Below, piece by piece: positions 46,546-55,665 of a DNA stretch of 64,000 nucleotides (positions are counted from its first letter, which is position 1; each line of letters opens with the position of its first letter). Both the position numbers and the translations under genes were made by a program. The stretch spans positions 186,001-250,000 of the forward strand of contig CAWDYA010000005.1 in assembly GCA_963806495.1 (NCBI GenBank), written 5' to 3'. The DNA is from CAWDYA01 sp963806495. GTDB lineage: Bacteria > Acidobacteriota > Polarisedimenticolia > JACPZX01 > DASXTC01. The notes below the pieces were generated by a model, which searched no databases, was not told where the DNA came from, and was given only the letters and a program-made list of their open reading frames with translations.

Positions 46546-46624
46546 GTCGGTCCGCGGACGGGCAAGTCACGGCCGGATGGAGGCTTGAACCGGCTTGCAC
46601 AAATCCTGTTGCGCCCCGGATTCC

Positions 46625-46654
46625 TTGACGCAGGGCGTTCCAGCGCACTAACAT
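46625..46654 (+). promoter_or_regulatory. Sigma-70-type promoter of the cNMP/FHA gene
   Basis: TTGACG at 46625-46630, 18-base spacer, TAACAT at 46649-46654. ATG 46715 is 60 bases downstream. It probably serves also scpA, scpB, rluB and hisC. Confidence 0.55.
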
Positions 46655-46714
46655 CGCCCGCTCCGCGGTTTTCGCGGATTCCGCTCGACGACTAGCGTTC
46701 CGAGTCACCCGACT

Positions 46715-47617
46715 ATGGCCACATCCCAGGTCTTCAAGGAATACGTCATCCGCTTCCGGCGGGGAGAGGTCATCTTCGCGGAGGGAGACCCCGGCACGGA
46801 GATGTACATCGTGCAGAGCGGCACCGTCGAGATATTCAAGCAGAACGGCGACTCGCGGCTGAGCCTCGCCGTGATGGAGAAGGGGGATTTCTTCGGCGAG
46901 ATGGCTCTCATCGGATCCGAGCCGCACGGAAACGGCGCCGTGGCGCGCGAGGACTGCGAGCTGATCGAGATCAACAGCACGCTCTTCGACAAGATGATTC
47001 GGGGCAACACCGAGATCGCGGTCAGAATGCTGCGGAAGATGTCGCTCAGGCTCCGGGACGCCACCCGTCGTATCGAGCAGCTGGCGGCGGAGCCCGCACC
47101 GGGCGGTTCCGCGCCGCAGGCGGAAGCGGAGCCCGCAGCCGCCGCGGGCGAGCCGGCTGCCGCAGGCGAACCGTCACCGGTGCAGGATGGACCCGCCGTG
47201 GAGGGCACGGCGAAAGAGCCCCCCGCGGAGGCGGAGCCGCCTCCCACCGAACCGCTCCCCGCACGGGGAGGCGCTGCGCGTCCCGCCGAGTGCCACGCGA
47301 TGTTCCTGTCCGAGGAAGGCGAGGAGCTGTATCACCTCGTGGGGCCCAAGGCGGTCATAGGACGGTTCGACCCGGTCACGGGGCTCAAGCCCGAGGTGGA
47401 CCTCTCGAGCGTCGACCTGAACCGGTCCGTCTCGCGCCACCATGCGCGTCTGACCCGCGACGGGGAGTCGTACATGCTGACCGAAGAGGTGGGTGCCCTC
47501 AACGGCACCTTCGTCAACGGCAAGCAGCTCGTCAGCGGCAAGCCCTGCCCAATCCGTGACGGCGACGTCGTGAACCTCGGCATGGTGAAGCTGGTCTTCC
47601 GGGAAGTGAAGGCCTGA
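46715..47617 (+). CDS. Cyclic-nucleotide-binding domain/FHA domain protein
   Basis: A 300-residue two-domain signalling protein. Residues 5-120 are a cNMP-binding fold (RRGEVIFAEGDPGTEMYIVQ, then GDFFGEMALIGSEPHGNGAV; the second stretch is the phosphate-binding cassette, in which the usual arginine contact is absent). A 70-residue Pro/Ala/Glu linker follows. Residues 200-300 are an FHA domain with GRFDPVTG, SVSRHHARL and the NGTFVNGKQL loop that bind phosphothreonine. There is no DNA-binding or kinase domain. It precedes scpA by 29 bases. The missing cassette arginine means ligand binding is uncertain. Confidence 0.85.
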   Translation: MATSQVFKEYVIRFRRGEVIFAEGDPGTEMYIVQSGTVEIFKQNGDSRLSLAVMEKGDFFGEMALIGSEPHGNGAVAREDCELIEINSTLFDKMIRGNTEIAVRMLRKMSLRLRDATRRIEQLAAEPAPGGSAPQAEAEPAAAAGEPAAAGEPSPVQDGPAVEGTAKEPPAEAEPPPTEPLPARGGAARPAECHAMFLSEEGEELYHLVGPKAVIGRFDPVTGLKPEVDLSSVDLNRSVSRHHARLTRDGESYMLTEEVGALNGTFVNGKQLVSGKPCPIRDGDVVNLGMVKLVFREVKA

Positions 47618-47646
47618 TGTGGTACGATCCGACAACGTGAGCCGTC

Positions 47647-48468
47647 ATGATGCCCCCTGAAGAGCCGACCTTGTCCAGCACCGCGACGGAAACCGCCGGG
47701 GGAGAAGGGATTGCCCCACGGCTGATCCTGGAGTCGTTCGAGGGGCCCCTCGATCTCCTGCTCCACCTGATCCGCAGCAACCGGATCTCCATATCGGACA
47801 TCCCGATCAGCGAGATCTGCCGCCAGTACGAATCGTATCTGGGGCTGATGCACGAGCTGAACCTCGAGGTCGCGGGAGAGTATCTGGTGATGGCCGCCAC
47901 GCTGGCGCACATCAAGTCGAGGATGCTGCTCCCGGCGCCCCCGGCGGCGCCGGGCGAGGAGCCCGAGGATCCGCGAGCGGAGCTCGTGCGGCAGCTCGTG
48001 GAGTACCAGAAGGCGAAGGCCGGCGCCGAGATGCTCAGGGACTGCGACGAGATCCAGGCCGACTCCTTCCAGCGCGGGCACGGCGGTGAGGATCCGCTGG
48101 CGCCCTACCGCGACGAGACCACCCTCGAGGTCTCACTGTTCGACCTCCTGAGCGCCTTCCGGCGCCTGATCGAGACGCTGTCGGACGCCACACCGCTGCA
48201 TGTCCAGCGTGACGAGATCTCCGTGGCCGAGAAGATCGCCTGGATCCTGGATCGGCTCGAAGGCGGCCGGGCGGAACGATTCGACGCCCTCATCCTCGAG
48301 CTGCCGACACGCGGCGACTGCATTGCCGCCTTCCTCGCCATCCTGGAGCTCATTCGCCTGCGACTCATCCGTGCGACCCAGGACCGCCCCTTTGGAGAGA
48401 TCATGATCCATCGAACCGTTTCGCCGGACGAGCAGGAGACGAAGCCGGGAGCCGACGATGACGCCTGA
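47647..48468 (+). CDS. scpA: Segregation and condensation protein A
   Basis: ScpA is the kleisin that bridges the SMC heads in the bacterial condensin. The 273-residue protein has the N-terminal SMC-binding helix (LILESFEGPLDLLLHLIRSN, then ISDIPISEICRQYESYLG). A central region binds ScpB, and the C-terminal winged helix has EKIAWILDRLEGGRAERFDA and AFLAILELIRLRLIRATQDR. It overlaps scpB by 11 bases, as expected for two subunits made in fixed ratio. smc itself is not in the window. Confidence 0.93.
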   Translation: MMPPEEPTLSSTATETAGGEGIAPRLILESFEGPLDLLLHLIRSNRISISDIPISEICRQYESYLGLMHELNLEVAGEYLVMAATLAHIKSRMLLPAPPAAPGEEPEDPRAELVRQLVEYQKAKAGAEMLRDCDEIQADSFQRGHGGEDPLAPYRDETTLEVSLFDLLSAFRRLIETLSDATPLHVQRDEISVAEKIAWILDRLEGGRAERFDALILELPTRGDCIAAFLAILELIRLRLIRATQDRPFGEIMIHRTVSPDEQETKPGADDDA

Positions 48469-49237
48469 ACACGAAGACAACGGGTCGGGCTCGGGAAACG
48501 GAGTGAAGCCGGCCGCCGGACAGATCCCGGAAGAATCCGAGACCCCCGTCGCGGAGCCGCTGCCCGAGGCCCCGGTGCCCGCGGTCCTCGAGGCCCTGCT
48601 GTTCGCCAGCGAGGAGCCCGTCACGCTCTCCGAGGCCACGGAGATCCTCGGCAAGGAGCGGGAGGCCGAGATCGCGGCCGCGCTCGAGGCCCTTGCCCGG
48701 CGCTACGAGGAACCGGGCTGCGGCCTCAGGGTGCAACGAATCGCGGGTGGCTTCCGCATCACGACCGATCCGGCCCTAGGGCCGTTCGTGCGTGAGATGG
48801 TGCGCTCGCGCAACCGCCAGCGTCTCTCGCGTGCCGCCCTCGAGACGCTGGCGATCGTCGCCTACAAGCAGCCGATCACCGGGCCGGAGATCCAGGAGAT
48901 CCGGGGCGTCAACCCCTCAGCGATCCTCAACTCGCTGCTGGATCGAAGGATGATCCGCATCCTGGGCCGCAAGAAGGTCGTCGGCAAGCCGTTCCTCTAC
49001 GGCACGACGAAGGAATTTCTTGTCCGGTTCGGGCTCAATTCCCTCGACGATCTGCCCAGCATGGAGGAGTTCGACGCCATGCTGCGGGAGGCCGCCCCCG
49101 CCGACGATGCTCCCGACGATGCGGCCCCCGCGGAGGACCCCTCCGGAGCGATCCGGGAGGAGGGGGCCGGAGAAGCCGAACCGCCCGTTTCGGATACGTT
49201 CGAGGAGGACGCCGGGGCCGCGCGCGGGGACGAATGA
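48458..49237 (+). CDS. scpB: Segregation and condensation protein B
   Basis: ScpB dimers bind the kleisin ScpA and the complex condenses and segregates chromosomes. The 259-residue protein has two winged-helix domains: VPAVLEALLFASEEPVTLSE with GLRVQRIAGGFRITTDPALG, then LSRAALETLAIVAYKQPITG, IQEIRGVNPSAILNSLLDRR and LYGTTKEFLVRFGLNSLDDL. The N- and C-terminal tails are acidic and disordered. It overlaps both scpA and rluB, so all three are translationally coupled. Confidence 0.94.
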   Translation: MTPEHEDNGSGSGNGVKPAAGQIPEESETPVAEPLPEAPVPAVLEALLFASEEPVTLSEATEILGKEREAEIAAALEALARRYEEPGCGLRVQRIAGGFRITTDPALGPFVREMVRSRNRQRLSRAALETLAIVAYKQPITGPEIQEIRGVNPSAILNSLLDRRMIRILGRKKVVGKPFLYGTTKEFLVRFGLNSLDDLPSMEEFDAMLREAAPADDAPDDAAPAEDPSGAIREEGAGEAEPPVSDTFEEDAGAARGDE

Positions 49238-49971
49238 TGCCGGAAGATCGAACCGCCGCCGAGAGGATCCAGAAGGTCCTGGCGCGAGCCGGCGTCTCCT
49301 CCCGGCGCGAGGCGGAGCGATGGCTCGCCGAGGGCCGGATCACCGTGAACGGGTCGATCGTGACCCAGCCAGGAACCCGCGTCGATCCCGAGCGGGATCA
49401 CATCAAGGTCGATGGAAAGCGCCTGAGGCCGGCGGACCGCCTGGTCTACTACCTGCTCAACAAGCCCGCAGGATGCGTCACCACGACCCGCGATCCCGAG
49501 GGACGTCCGGTCGTCATGGATCTGCTGAGCCGCGTGCGGGAGCGGGTCTACCCGGTGGGGCGGCTCGACTACAATACGTCGGGGCTCCTCCTCCTGACGA
49601 ACGACGGGGATCTGGCGGAGAGGCTGCTGCGCCCCGCGACCGGGTGCCCCAAGACCTATCGTGTCAAGGTGCGGGGGGTACCCGACGCCAGGACGCTGGC
49701 GCGGCTGCGACGCGGGATCACCCTCGAGGGTCGAAAGACGCTGCCATGCCGGATCCGCTTGGTGAGAGGCGAGTCGAACGCGTGGCTGGAGGTGATCCTC
49801 AGCGAGGGCCGGAACAACCAGATCCGGAAGATGTTCCGCCAGGTGGGACACCCCGTCGTCAAGCTCCACCGTGTGGCGATAGGGCCACTGTCCGACCGCG
49901 GCCTGCCTGCGGGCAGGTACAGGGCGCTCTCCGACACGGAAGTGCGCCGGCTGAGGGAGGCTGTCGAATGA
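49234..49971 (+). CDS. rluB: 23S rRNA pseudouridine synthase, RsuA/RluB family
   Basis: This enzyme isomerises a uridine in 23S rRNA (U2605 in E. coli RluB). The 245-residue protein has an N-terminal S4 RNA-binding domain (ERIQKVLARAGVSSRREAER, GRITVNGSIV). The catalytic domain follows with the active-site aspartate in YPVGRLDYNTSGLLLLTNDG, then SEGRNNQIRKMFRQVGHPVV and KLHRVAIGPL. Placement right after scpB is common in many bacteria. The RluB name is favoured by length and context; RsuA or RluE are the alternatives within the family. ATG 49234 overlaps the scpB stop. Confidence 0.88.
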   Translation: MMPEDRTAAERIQKVLARAGVSSRREAERWLAEGRITVNGSIVTQPGTRVDPERDHIKVDGKRLRPADRLVYYLLNKPAGCVTTTRDPEGRPVVMDLLSRVRERVYPVGRLDYNTSGLLLLTNDGDLAERLLRPATGCPKTYRVKVRGVPDARTLARLRRGITLEGRKTLPCRIRLVRGESNAWLEVILSEGRNNQIRKMFRQVGHPVVKLHRVAIGPLSDRGLPAGRYRALSDTEVRRLREAVE

Positions 49972-51095
49972 CCCCGATCAAGGTCCCGGACAATATCGCC
50001 CGGATTCAACCGTACGTCCCGGGCAAGCCCGTCGAGGAGGTCGAGCGGGAGCTCGGGCTGCCGGACACGGTGAAGCTCGCCTCCAACGAGAATCCCCTCG
50101 GCCCCTCGCCCCGCGCGCTCGAGGCGGTGCGGCAGGAGACAGGCGGCGTGAACCGCTACCCTGACGGCAGCGGCTACTACCTCAGACAGCGCCTCAGCGA
50201 CATCCACGGCGTTCCGATGGACCAGATCATGCTCGGCAACGGTTCCACCGAGCTCGTCGAGATCCTCTCGCGGACGTTCCTGGGCCGTGACGGCAACGCC
50301 GTGATGGCGGATCAGGCGTTCATCATGTACCGGCTGGCCGTGATGGCCGTGAACGGAAACGCAGTGCTCGTGCCCCTCGATCCTCGGATGCGCCACGATC
50401 TCGAGGCCATGGCCGACCGGGTCGACCCGTCCACCCGGATCGTGTTCATCGCCAACCCGAACAACCCGACGGGCACCTACGTGACGCACGACGAGGTCAC
50501 CCGGCTGGCGGAGAGGGTGCCGGACGACGTCCTGCTCGTCCTGGACGAGGCGTACCGTGAGTACGTCGAGGCACGCGACTACCCGGACAGCCTGCGGCTG
50601 CTCCACGCCGGGCGGCGTATGGCCATCCTGAGGACCTTCTCCAAGATTCACGGCCTCGCCGGCCTGCGCCTCGGATACGCGCTCACCACGGCGGACGTCC
50701 GGGCGGCCGCCGAGAAGGTGCGCTCGCCGTTCAATACAAGCAGTGTAGCCCAGGCCGCGGGGCTCGCCGCCCTCGACGACGAAGCCCATGTCACCGCATC
50801 GCGCGAGCACAACACCCGGGAGCTGGCATACCTGCAGGAAAGCCTTGCCGCCCGCGGCATCGGCTTCGTGCCGTCGGTGGCCAACTTCGTCCTGGTGGAG
50901 ACCGGCCGCGACGGGGACGAGGTGTTCTCCCGGATGCTCAGAGACGGTGTGATCGTGAGACCGATGCGGGCCTACAATCTCCCCACCTGCATCCGGGTGA
51001 GCGTCGGTCTGAGGCAGGAGAACGACCGTTTTCTCGCCGCGCTCGATCGGATCCTCCCGGCGGCGCCGACTCCCGATCCCTCCGTCTCCGGCTGA
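49968..51095 (+). CDS. hisC: Histidinol-phosphate aminotransferase
   Basis: HisC transfers an amino group from glutamate to imidazole-acetol phosphate in histidine synthesis, using PLP. The 375-residue protein has ASNENPLGPSPRALEAV, NRYPDGSGYYLRQRL, NGSTELVEILSRTF, IVFIANPNNPTGTYV, LLVLDEAYREYVE and the PLP lysine in RTFSKIHGLAGLRLGYA. The ATGA overlap with rluB shows it is the last gene of the operon. A related aminotransferase of aromatic amino acid synthesis is the only realistic alternative. No other his genes are here. Confidence 0.9.
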   Translation: MTPIKVPDNIARIQPYVPGKPVEEVERELGLPDTVKLASNENPLGPSPRALEAVRQETGGVNRYPDGSGYYLRQRLSDIHGVPMDQIMLGNGSTELVEILSRTFLGRDGNAVMADQAFIMYRLAVMAVNGNAVLVPLDPRMRHDLEAMADRVDPSTRIVFIANPNNPTGTYVTHDEVTRLAERVPDDVLLVLDEAYREYVEARDYPDSLRLLHAGRRMAILRTFSKIHGLAGLRLGYALTTADVRAAAEKVRSPFNTSSVAQAAGLAALDDEAHVTASREHNTRELAYLQESLAARGIGFVPSVANFVLVETGRDGDEVFSRMLRDGVIVRPMRAYNLPTCIRVSVGLRQENDRFLAALDRILPAAPTPDPSVSG

Positions 51096-51125
51096 TTGAC
51101 ACCCATTTTTGGCCTATGGTAGGAT
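51096..51125 (+). promoter_or_regulatory. Sigma-70-type promoter of the outer-membrane protein gene
   Basis: TTGACA at 51096-51101, 18-base spacer, TAGGAT at 51120-51125. The -35 begins immediately after the hisC stop. The leader to ATG 51367 is about 235 bases, unusually long for this window, and has no clear hairpin I could identify. Confidence 0.6.
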
Positions 51126-51366
51126 TCATCCTCTTTTGCCAGCCAAGCGACTCGGAAACTTGAGGTTGTCGCGCTCTCACGCGTCATCCTTCTGATCATC
51201 CTCGGGTCTAATGGTAAGCGCCGGTGCGGGGGGTCCGCTCGGCGTTCGGGGGCGGGAGAGCGGGGGGGAGTTGCTCGATGCAAGCCTTCTGCCCGGGATC
51301 GATGTGGAGCTCCGGGCCCGCGCCGCGGGTCAGGACGGGGTACACGGTTCACGATAGGAGAGGGGG

Positions 51367-52763
51367 ATGAGCCTCGCATCTGGACGGATCGTAGCGCGAC
51401 GATTTGCTCGCATTGCGGCGGTGATTGCCGTCGCGCTCGTGTGGACCGTGCCCGCCATGGCACAAAACAAGAAAGGTGCCTACGAAGTCTTCATCTACTT
51501 CGGGGGGTATTATTCGAACGACATCCCCTCTGCCAAGCAGTTCGGAACCGTCACCATGACCCGGTTCGATCCGGCGTTCGCGACGGACACGAACATATTC
51601 TCGGATCCCTCGCAGGCGTACATTCCGAATCTGGGGAGTGTCGGCGGTGACGGGTCGGGAGATCCCAACTATCCTTTCCTCGTGGATCCCTACACGCAGT
51701 TCCTCTCCGCGCCTTGCAACAACAACAATGCGATTCCCAAGATCCGAACGATCCGCGCCTCCCGTATTTCGACGAATGCGATGGCGACCAGGAGTCGCGC
51801 TACATCTACAATGGCAGCGGGATCACGACCAACGGCGCGATCCAGAAGGACGACTCCGAGTTCATGCTCGGGCTGCGCGGCGGATACAACATCACGCGCC
51901 ACTGGGAGGTGGAGGTCGATCTCGGTTTCGGCAAGCAGCGCCTCGACCTGACCCAGAATCTGGTTCCGCTGCTCCAGGCCTCGGTGAGCGACCTGAGCGA
52001 TCCACGCGCCTCGGCGCTGGCGAAGTTCTACCAGTTCACGTGGGCTAACGATGATTACAGCTCGCTCGTCCCCACGCAGGGAGCACCTCAGGAGATGCCG
52101 AACGTCGTGGCGAGCCGCATCGCGAAGGATCCCGCCTTCAACATCCCGGCCTATTTCCCGATCCGGCCCTCCGATCCCAATTTCATCGCGCTGGCTCCGG
52201 AGACCTACGCTGACGTCACCGGTTTCGTCAACCGCGTCTTCCAGGATCCCACGGCCTTCCGCAACCGCGGCAACCAGATCAACATCGACACCTTCACCCT
52301 GTCCGCGTCCGCCAACTACAACTTCAACACGAAGCCGGACAGCCGGATCATCCCGTACGTCTCGGCCGGCTTCGGACGCTGGTTCCGCAACTTCGACAGC
52401 CCGTACGACGGCAACGACACGAACTTCCTGACCTATGGGGCCGGGATACGCTTCTTCGTGAACGAGATCTTCTCTTTCCGCGCCGACGCCCGGATGGTGA
52501 GCTACCTCGACGACACGTTCACGATCGATGCAAAGCTGCACAACTACAACGTCCCTGATCGAGTCTGGGACTCGTTCCTCGGGTGCGTTCGGGATCAGCA
52601 GGAAATCCGGCCGCCCTGCCCGGCGGCCAGCACGAATGTGCCCGCTTCGGCATTCGCCGCCCTGGGGGGTGGCGGGGGCAACGCGGACATCTCCGTCGAG
52701 GCGGCGCTGGATGATTTCTTCGAGGTTCGGATCGGCTTCGACGTGATCCTGGGCGGGAAATAG
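51367..52763 (+). CDS. Outer-membrane beta-barrel protein, one apparent frameshift
   Basis: A signal peptide (residues about 10-35, cleavage near AMAQNKK) precedes a beta-rich protein with alternating hydrophobic and aromatic residues (YEVFIYFGGYYSNDIPSAKQ, then GLRGGYNITRHWEVEVDLGF and YVSAGFGRWFRNFDSPYDGN). The C-terminal strand ends DFFEVRIGFDVILGGK, the pattern of an OmpA-like or OmpW-like barrel. A frame break occurs at about 51727-51729, where one base appears missing between AACAACAA and TGCGATTCC. The corrected protein would have 465 residues. RBS GGAGAGGGGG precedes ATG 51367. The ligand or role is unknown. Confidence 0.75.
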
Positions 52764-52798
52764 GGGGCGGGGGAGGGGGCTTCCCCGGGATTCAGTCC

Positions 52799-52827
52799 TT
52801 GACAGCCCGCCGGGGCGTCAATATACT
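52799..52827 (+). promoter_or_regulatory. Sigma-70-type promoter of rpsA
   Basis: TTGACA at 52799-52804, 17-base spacer, TATACT at 52822-52827: near consensus. The ~110-base leader contains a GC hairpin (GCGCC at 52893-52897 with GGCGC at 52905-52909) before a strong AGGAGGT and ATG 52947. Autogenous control of S1 synthesis through the leader is known in E. coli and could apply here. Confidence 0.75.
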
Positions 52828-52946
52828 TATTGTTTCCTTTGACTTAGGAGAGGTCGTCGTTCGGCCGCCGGGTCCGGGGGATCGGGTCCCATGCGCCTCG
52901 CTCGGGCGCCGGGATACTAAAAAAACCAGGAGGTCACCGAAACAGT

Positions 52947-54823
52947 ATGGAGCTTCAAAGGGACGTCAAGCCAGAAGAGGGCCCGGCGGGTCATTCCGCC
53001 CCCTCGGAGAACGAGGGAACCCCCAAGCGCACGCGGCAGAGCGCGCCGGGTGGCGGAATCGAAGGACTCACGCGCGGGCCCGGCAGCGTACCTGACGCCG
53101 GCGACATGAGCCGCGAGGAGTACGAGAAGCTCCTCGACATGTACGACGTCAGCTTCAGCAACTTCGCCGAGGGCGAGGTCGTCCGCGGCAAGGTACTGAG
53201 GGTGCTGCCCGGCGAGGTCATCGTGGACGTCGGATACAAGTCCGAGGGCCTCATCGACATCGAGGAGTTCACCGATCCCGCCGGCGAGGTCCACGTCGCC
53301 GTGGGAGACACGGTGGACGTTCTCCTGGAGAAGACCGAGAACAAGGAAGGGTACGTCGTCCTCTCGAAGGAGAAGGCCGAGAAGATGAAGGTCTGGGAGG
53401 AGGTCGAGCGCGCCTACAACACCGGGCAGGTCGATTACCGGCCGCGTCATCGAGCGCGATCAAGGGCGGTCTCGCCGTCGACATCGGCGTGCGCGCCTTC
53501 CTTCCCGGCTGCCTGGTGGACATCCGTCCCGTCCGGAACCTCGACTCGCTGCGCGGCAAGGAGTTCCGCATGCGCGTGATCAAGGTCAACAAGCGCCGGG
53601 GCAACATCGTCCTGTCGCGCAAGGCGGTCCTCGAGGAGGAGAACGCAGGAGAAGAAGAAGAAAACCCTCGAGACGCTGGAGGAGGGCAAGCGTCGTCAAG
53701 GGCGTCGTGAAGAACATCACCGGCTACGGCGCCTTCCTCGACCTGGGCGGCATCGACGGGCTGCTGCACATCACCGACATGTCATGGGGCCGCATCAACC
53801 ATCCGTCCGAGGTGTTCGACGGTCGGCGACGAGGTGGAGTCGTGGTGCTGAAGTTCGATCGCGAGAGCGAGCGCGTCTCCCTCGGCTTCAAGCAGCTCAA
53901 GCCGGACCCGTGGGACAAGGTGCGGGACAAGTACCCCGCCGGCACCCGCATCAAGGGAAAGGTCGTCAGCCTGACCGACTACGGCGCCTTCGTGGAGCTC
54001 GAGGAGGGCGTCGAGGGCCTGATCCACGTCTCGGAGATGTCCTGGACCAAGAAGGTCAAGCATCCCTCGAAGGTCCTGAACATCGGCGACAAGGTGGAGT
54101 GCCGTGATCCTCGACGTCGATCTCAAGCAGCGCGCGGCTGTCAGCCTGGGGCTCAAGCAGACCGAGCCCAACCCCTGGGAGATGATCGCCGACAAGTACG
54201 AGGTCGGCTCACGGATCAAGGGCAAGGTGCGCAACCTCACCGAGTTCGGCGCCTTCGTCGAGGTGGAGGAGGGGATCGACGGCCTGATCCACATCTCCGA
54301 CCTGTCCTGGACCCGCCGGATCAAGCACCCGTCCGAGGTTCTCAAGAAGGGTGACGAGGTCGAGGCGATGATCCTCAAGATCGACGCCGAGAACCAGCGG
54401 CTGTCTCTTGGGCTCAAGCAGCTCGGCCCGAACATCTGGGACGACTTCTTCGCCAACCACAAGGTGGGAGACACCATCGTCGGCCGTATCGTCCGGCTGA
54501 CCGATTTCGGGGCCTTCGTCGAGATCGCGGAAGGCGTCGAGGGGCTCGTGCACGTTTCGGAGCTCTCCGAGGAGCGCATCGAGCACCCCAAGGATCGCTT
54601 CTCCGTCGACCAGGTGGTCCGGGCGAAGGTGATCAAGATGGACTCTGCCGAGAGGAAGATCGGCCTGTCCATCAAGGCGGCCGCCGCCGACGGCGACCTG
54701 AGCGACCTCGAGCCATACCGCTCGGGCTCCGGTGACGGAAGCGCGACGATCGGCGATGTTGTCGGTGATCTGGGTGGATCCGGACGAGAGGAGTCGGACG
54801 CTGATGATAACCAAGAAGACTGA
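52947..54823 (+). CDS. rpsA: 30S ribosomal protein S1, multiple apparent frameshifts
   Basis: S1 binds mRNA on the small subunit and helps start translation. Six S1 (OB-fold) repeats can be traced through three frames, for example GEVVRGKVLRVLPGEVIVDV, VVKGVVKNITGYGAFLDLGG, GTRIKGKVVSLTDYGAFVEL, GSRIKGKVRNLTEFGAFVEV and GDTIVGRIVRLTDFGAFVEI. Surplus bases appear near 53432, 53458, 53648, 53691, 53818 and 54103, and one base is missing near 53840. After correction the protein is about 623 residues. An essential gene would not tolerate this, so local sequence error is the likely cause. The ihfB-like neighbour is in the usual place. Confidence 0.9.
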
Positions 54824-55130
54824 GCCAACGGACGGTGGGACGCCCCGTGGGGCCATGACGAAGGCCGAGCTGGTCGAGGAGGTTTCACGCGTCTCGGAGC
54901 TGACAAAGAAGCACGCCGAGGTCATCGTCAAGACGGTCTTCGACTCGATCATCGAGGCGCTCCACAAGGACCAGAAGATCGAGCTCCGCGGGTTCGGAAG
55001 CTTCCGCATACGGCAGCGCCGCTCCCGGCAGGGGAGAAACCCCAAGACAGGAGAGAAGGTCCATGTCCCGGCGAAGAAGATCCCCTACTTCAAGCCGGGC
55101 AAGGAGCTCAAGGAACTCATCAACCGCTGA
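54804..55130 (+). CDS. HU/IHF family DNA-binding protein (IHF-beta-like)
   Basis: A small histone-like protein with the family's start at MTKAELVEEVSRVSELTKKH, then IELRGFGSFRIRQRRSRQGR, the arm GRNPKTGEKVHVPAKKIPYF and the ending KPGKELKELINR, which is close to IHF-beta. The conserved protein begins at ATG 54855 (91 residues). ATG 54804 adds 17 residues, overlaps the end of rpsA and has AGGAG ten bases before it, so I use it as the start with reserve. Proximity to rpsA matches the rpsA-ihfB pair of proteobacteria. Confidence 0.85.
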   Translation: MITKKTEPTDGGTPRGAMTKAELVEEVSRVSELTKKHAEVIVKTVFDSIIEALHKDQKIELRGFGSFRIRQRRSRQGRNPKTGEKVHVPAKKIPYFKPGKELKELINR

Positions 55131-55146
55131 CCGCGGTGGTCATGGA

Positions 55147-55665
55147 ATGAAGAGTCTCCTCGCCCCTTGGAGGTATGCCTACCTGGTCCGCGCCAAGCCC
55201 CCGGTCGACTGCATCTTCTGTCATGCCCTCGCCCACGCCGACGAGGAGGACAGTCTCGTCGTATACCGCGGCCGCCGGACGTTCATCATCCTGAACCTCT
55301 ACCCGTACACGAACGGGCACCTGATGATCGTGCCCAACGACCATGCCTCGTCTCCCTCCGGATCGAGCCCCGACCAGCGTGCAGAGCTGTTCGAGCTGGC
55401 CACGGCCTGCGAAGTGGCGCTGCGGCGCACCTACAACGCCGACGGCGTCAACATGGGGATGAATCTCGGACGCGCGGCCGGCGCCGGCATCGAGCAGCAC
55501 TATCACATGCACGTCCTGCCGCGCTGGGAAGGCGACACCAACTTCCTCGCCGTAACGGCCGAAACGCGGATCATCCCCGAAGAGCTCTCCACGACCCGTA
55601 CGCGGCTGCGGGAGGCGATCCTCGCCATTCTGGGAGACGAGGAGGGCGCGCGGCATGGCGACTGA
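55147..55665 (+). CDS. HIT family hydrolase
   Basis: A 172-residue histidine-triad protein that hydrolyses or phosphorolyses dinucleoside polyphosphates such as Ap4A, or related nucleotide adducts. It has the zinc-like CIFC near residue 22, FIILNLYPYTNGHLMIVPND and the catalytic triad in GIEQHYHMHVLPRWEGDTNF, where the H-x-H-x-H order is clear. This ordering and the NLYPY segment match the Ap4A-phosphorylase-like branch. It begins 16 bases after the HU/IHF gene and overlaps miaB by 11. Confidence 0.88.
   Translation: MKSLLAPWRYAYLVRAKPPVDCIFCHALAHADEEDSLVVYRGRRTFIILNLYPYTNGHLMIVPNDHASSPSGSSPDQRAELFELATACEVALRRTYNADGVNMGMNLGRAAGAGIEQHYHMHVLPRWEGDTNFLAVTAETRIIPEELSTTRTRLREAILAILGDEEGARHGD

Noticed and set aside
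53782..54906. 374-residue minus-strand frame opposite rpsA
   Set aside because: Explained as a shadow of the S1 repeats, which also have the SD and promoter.
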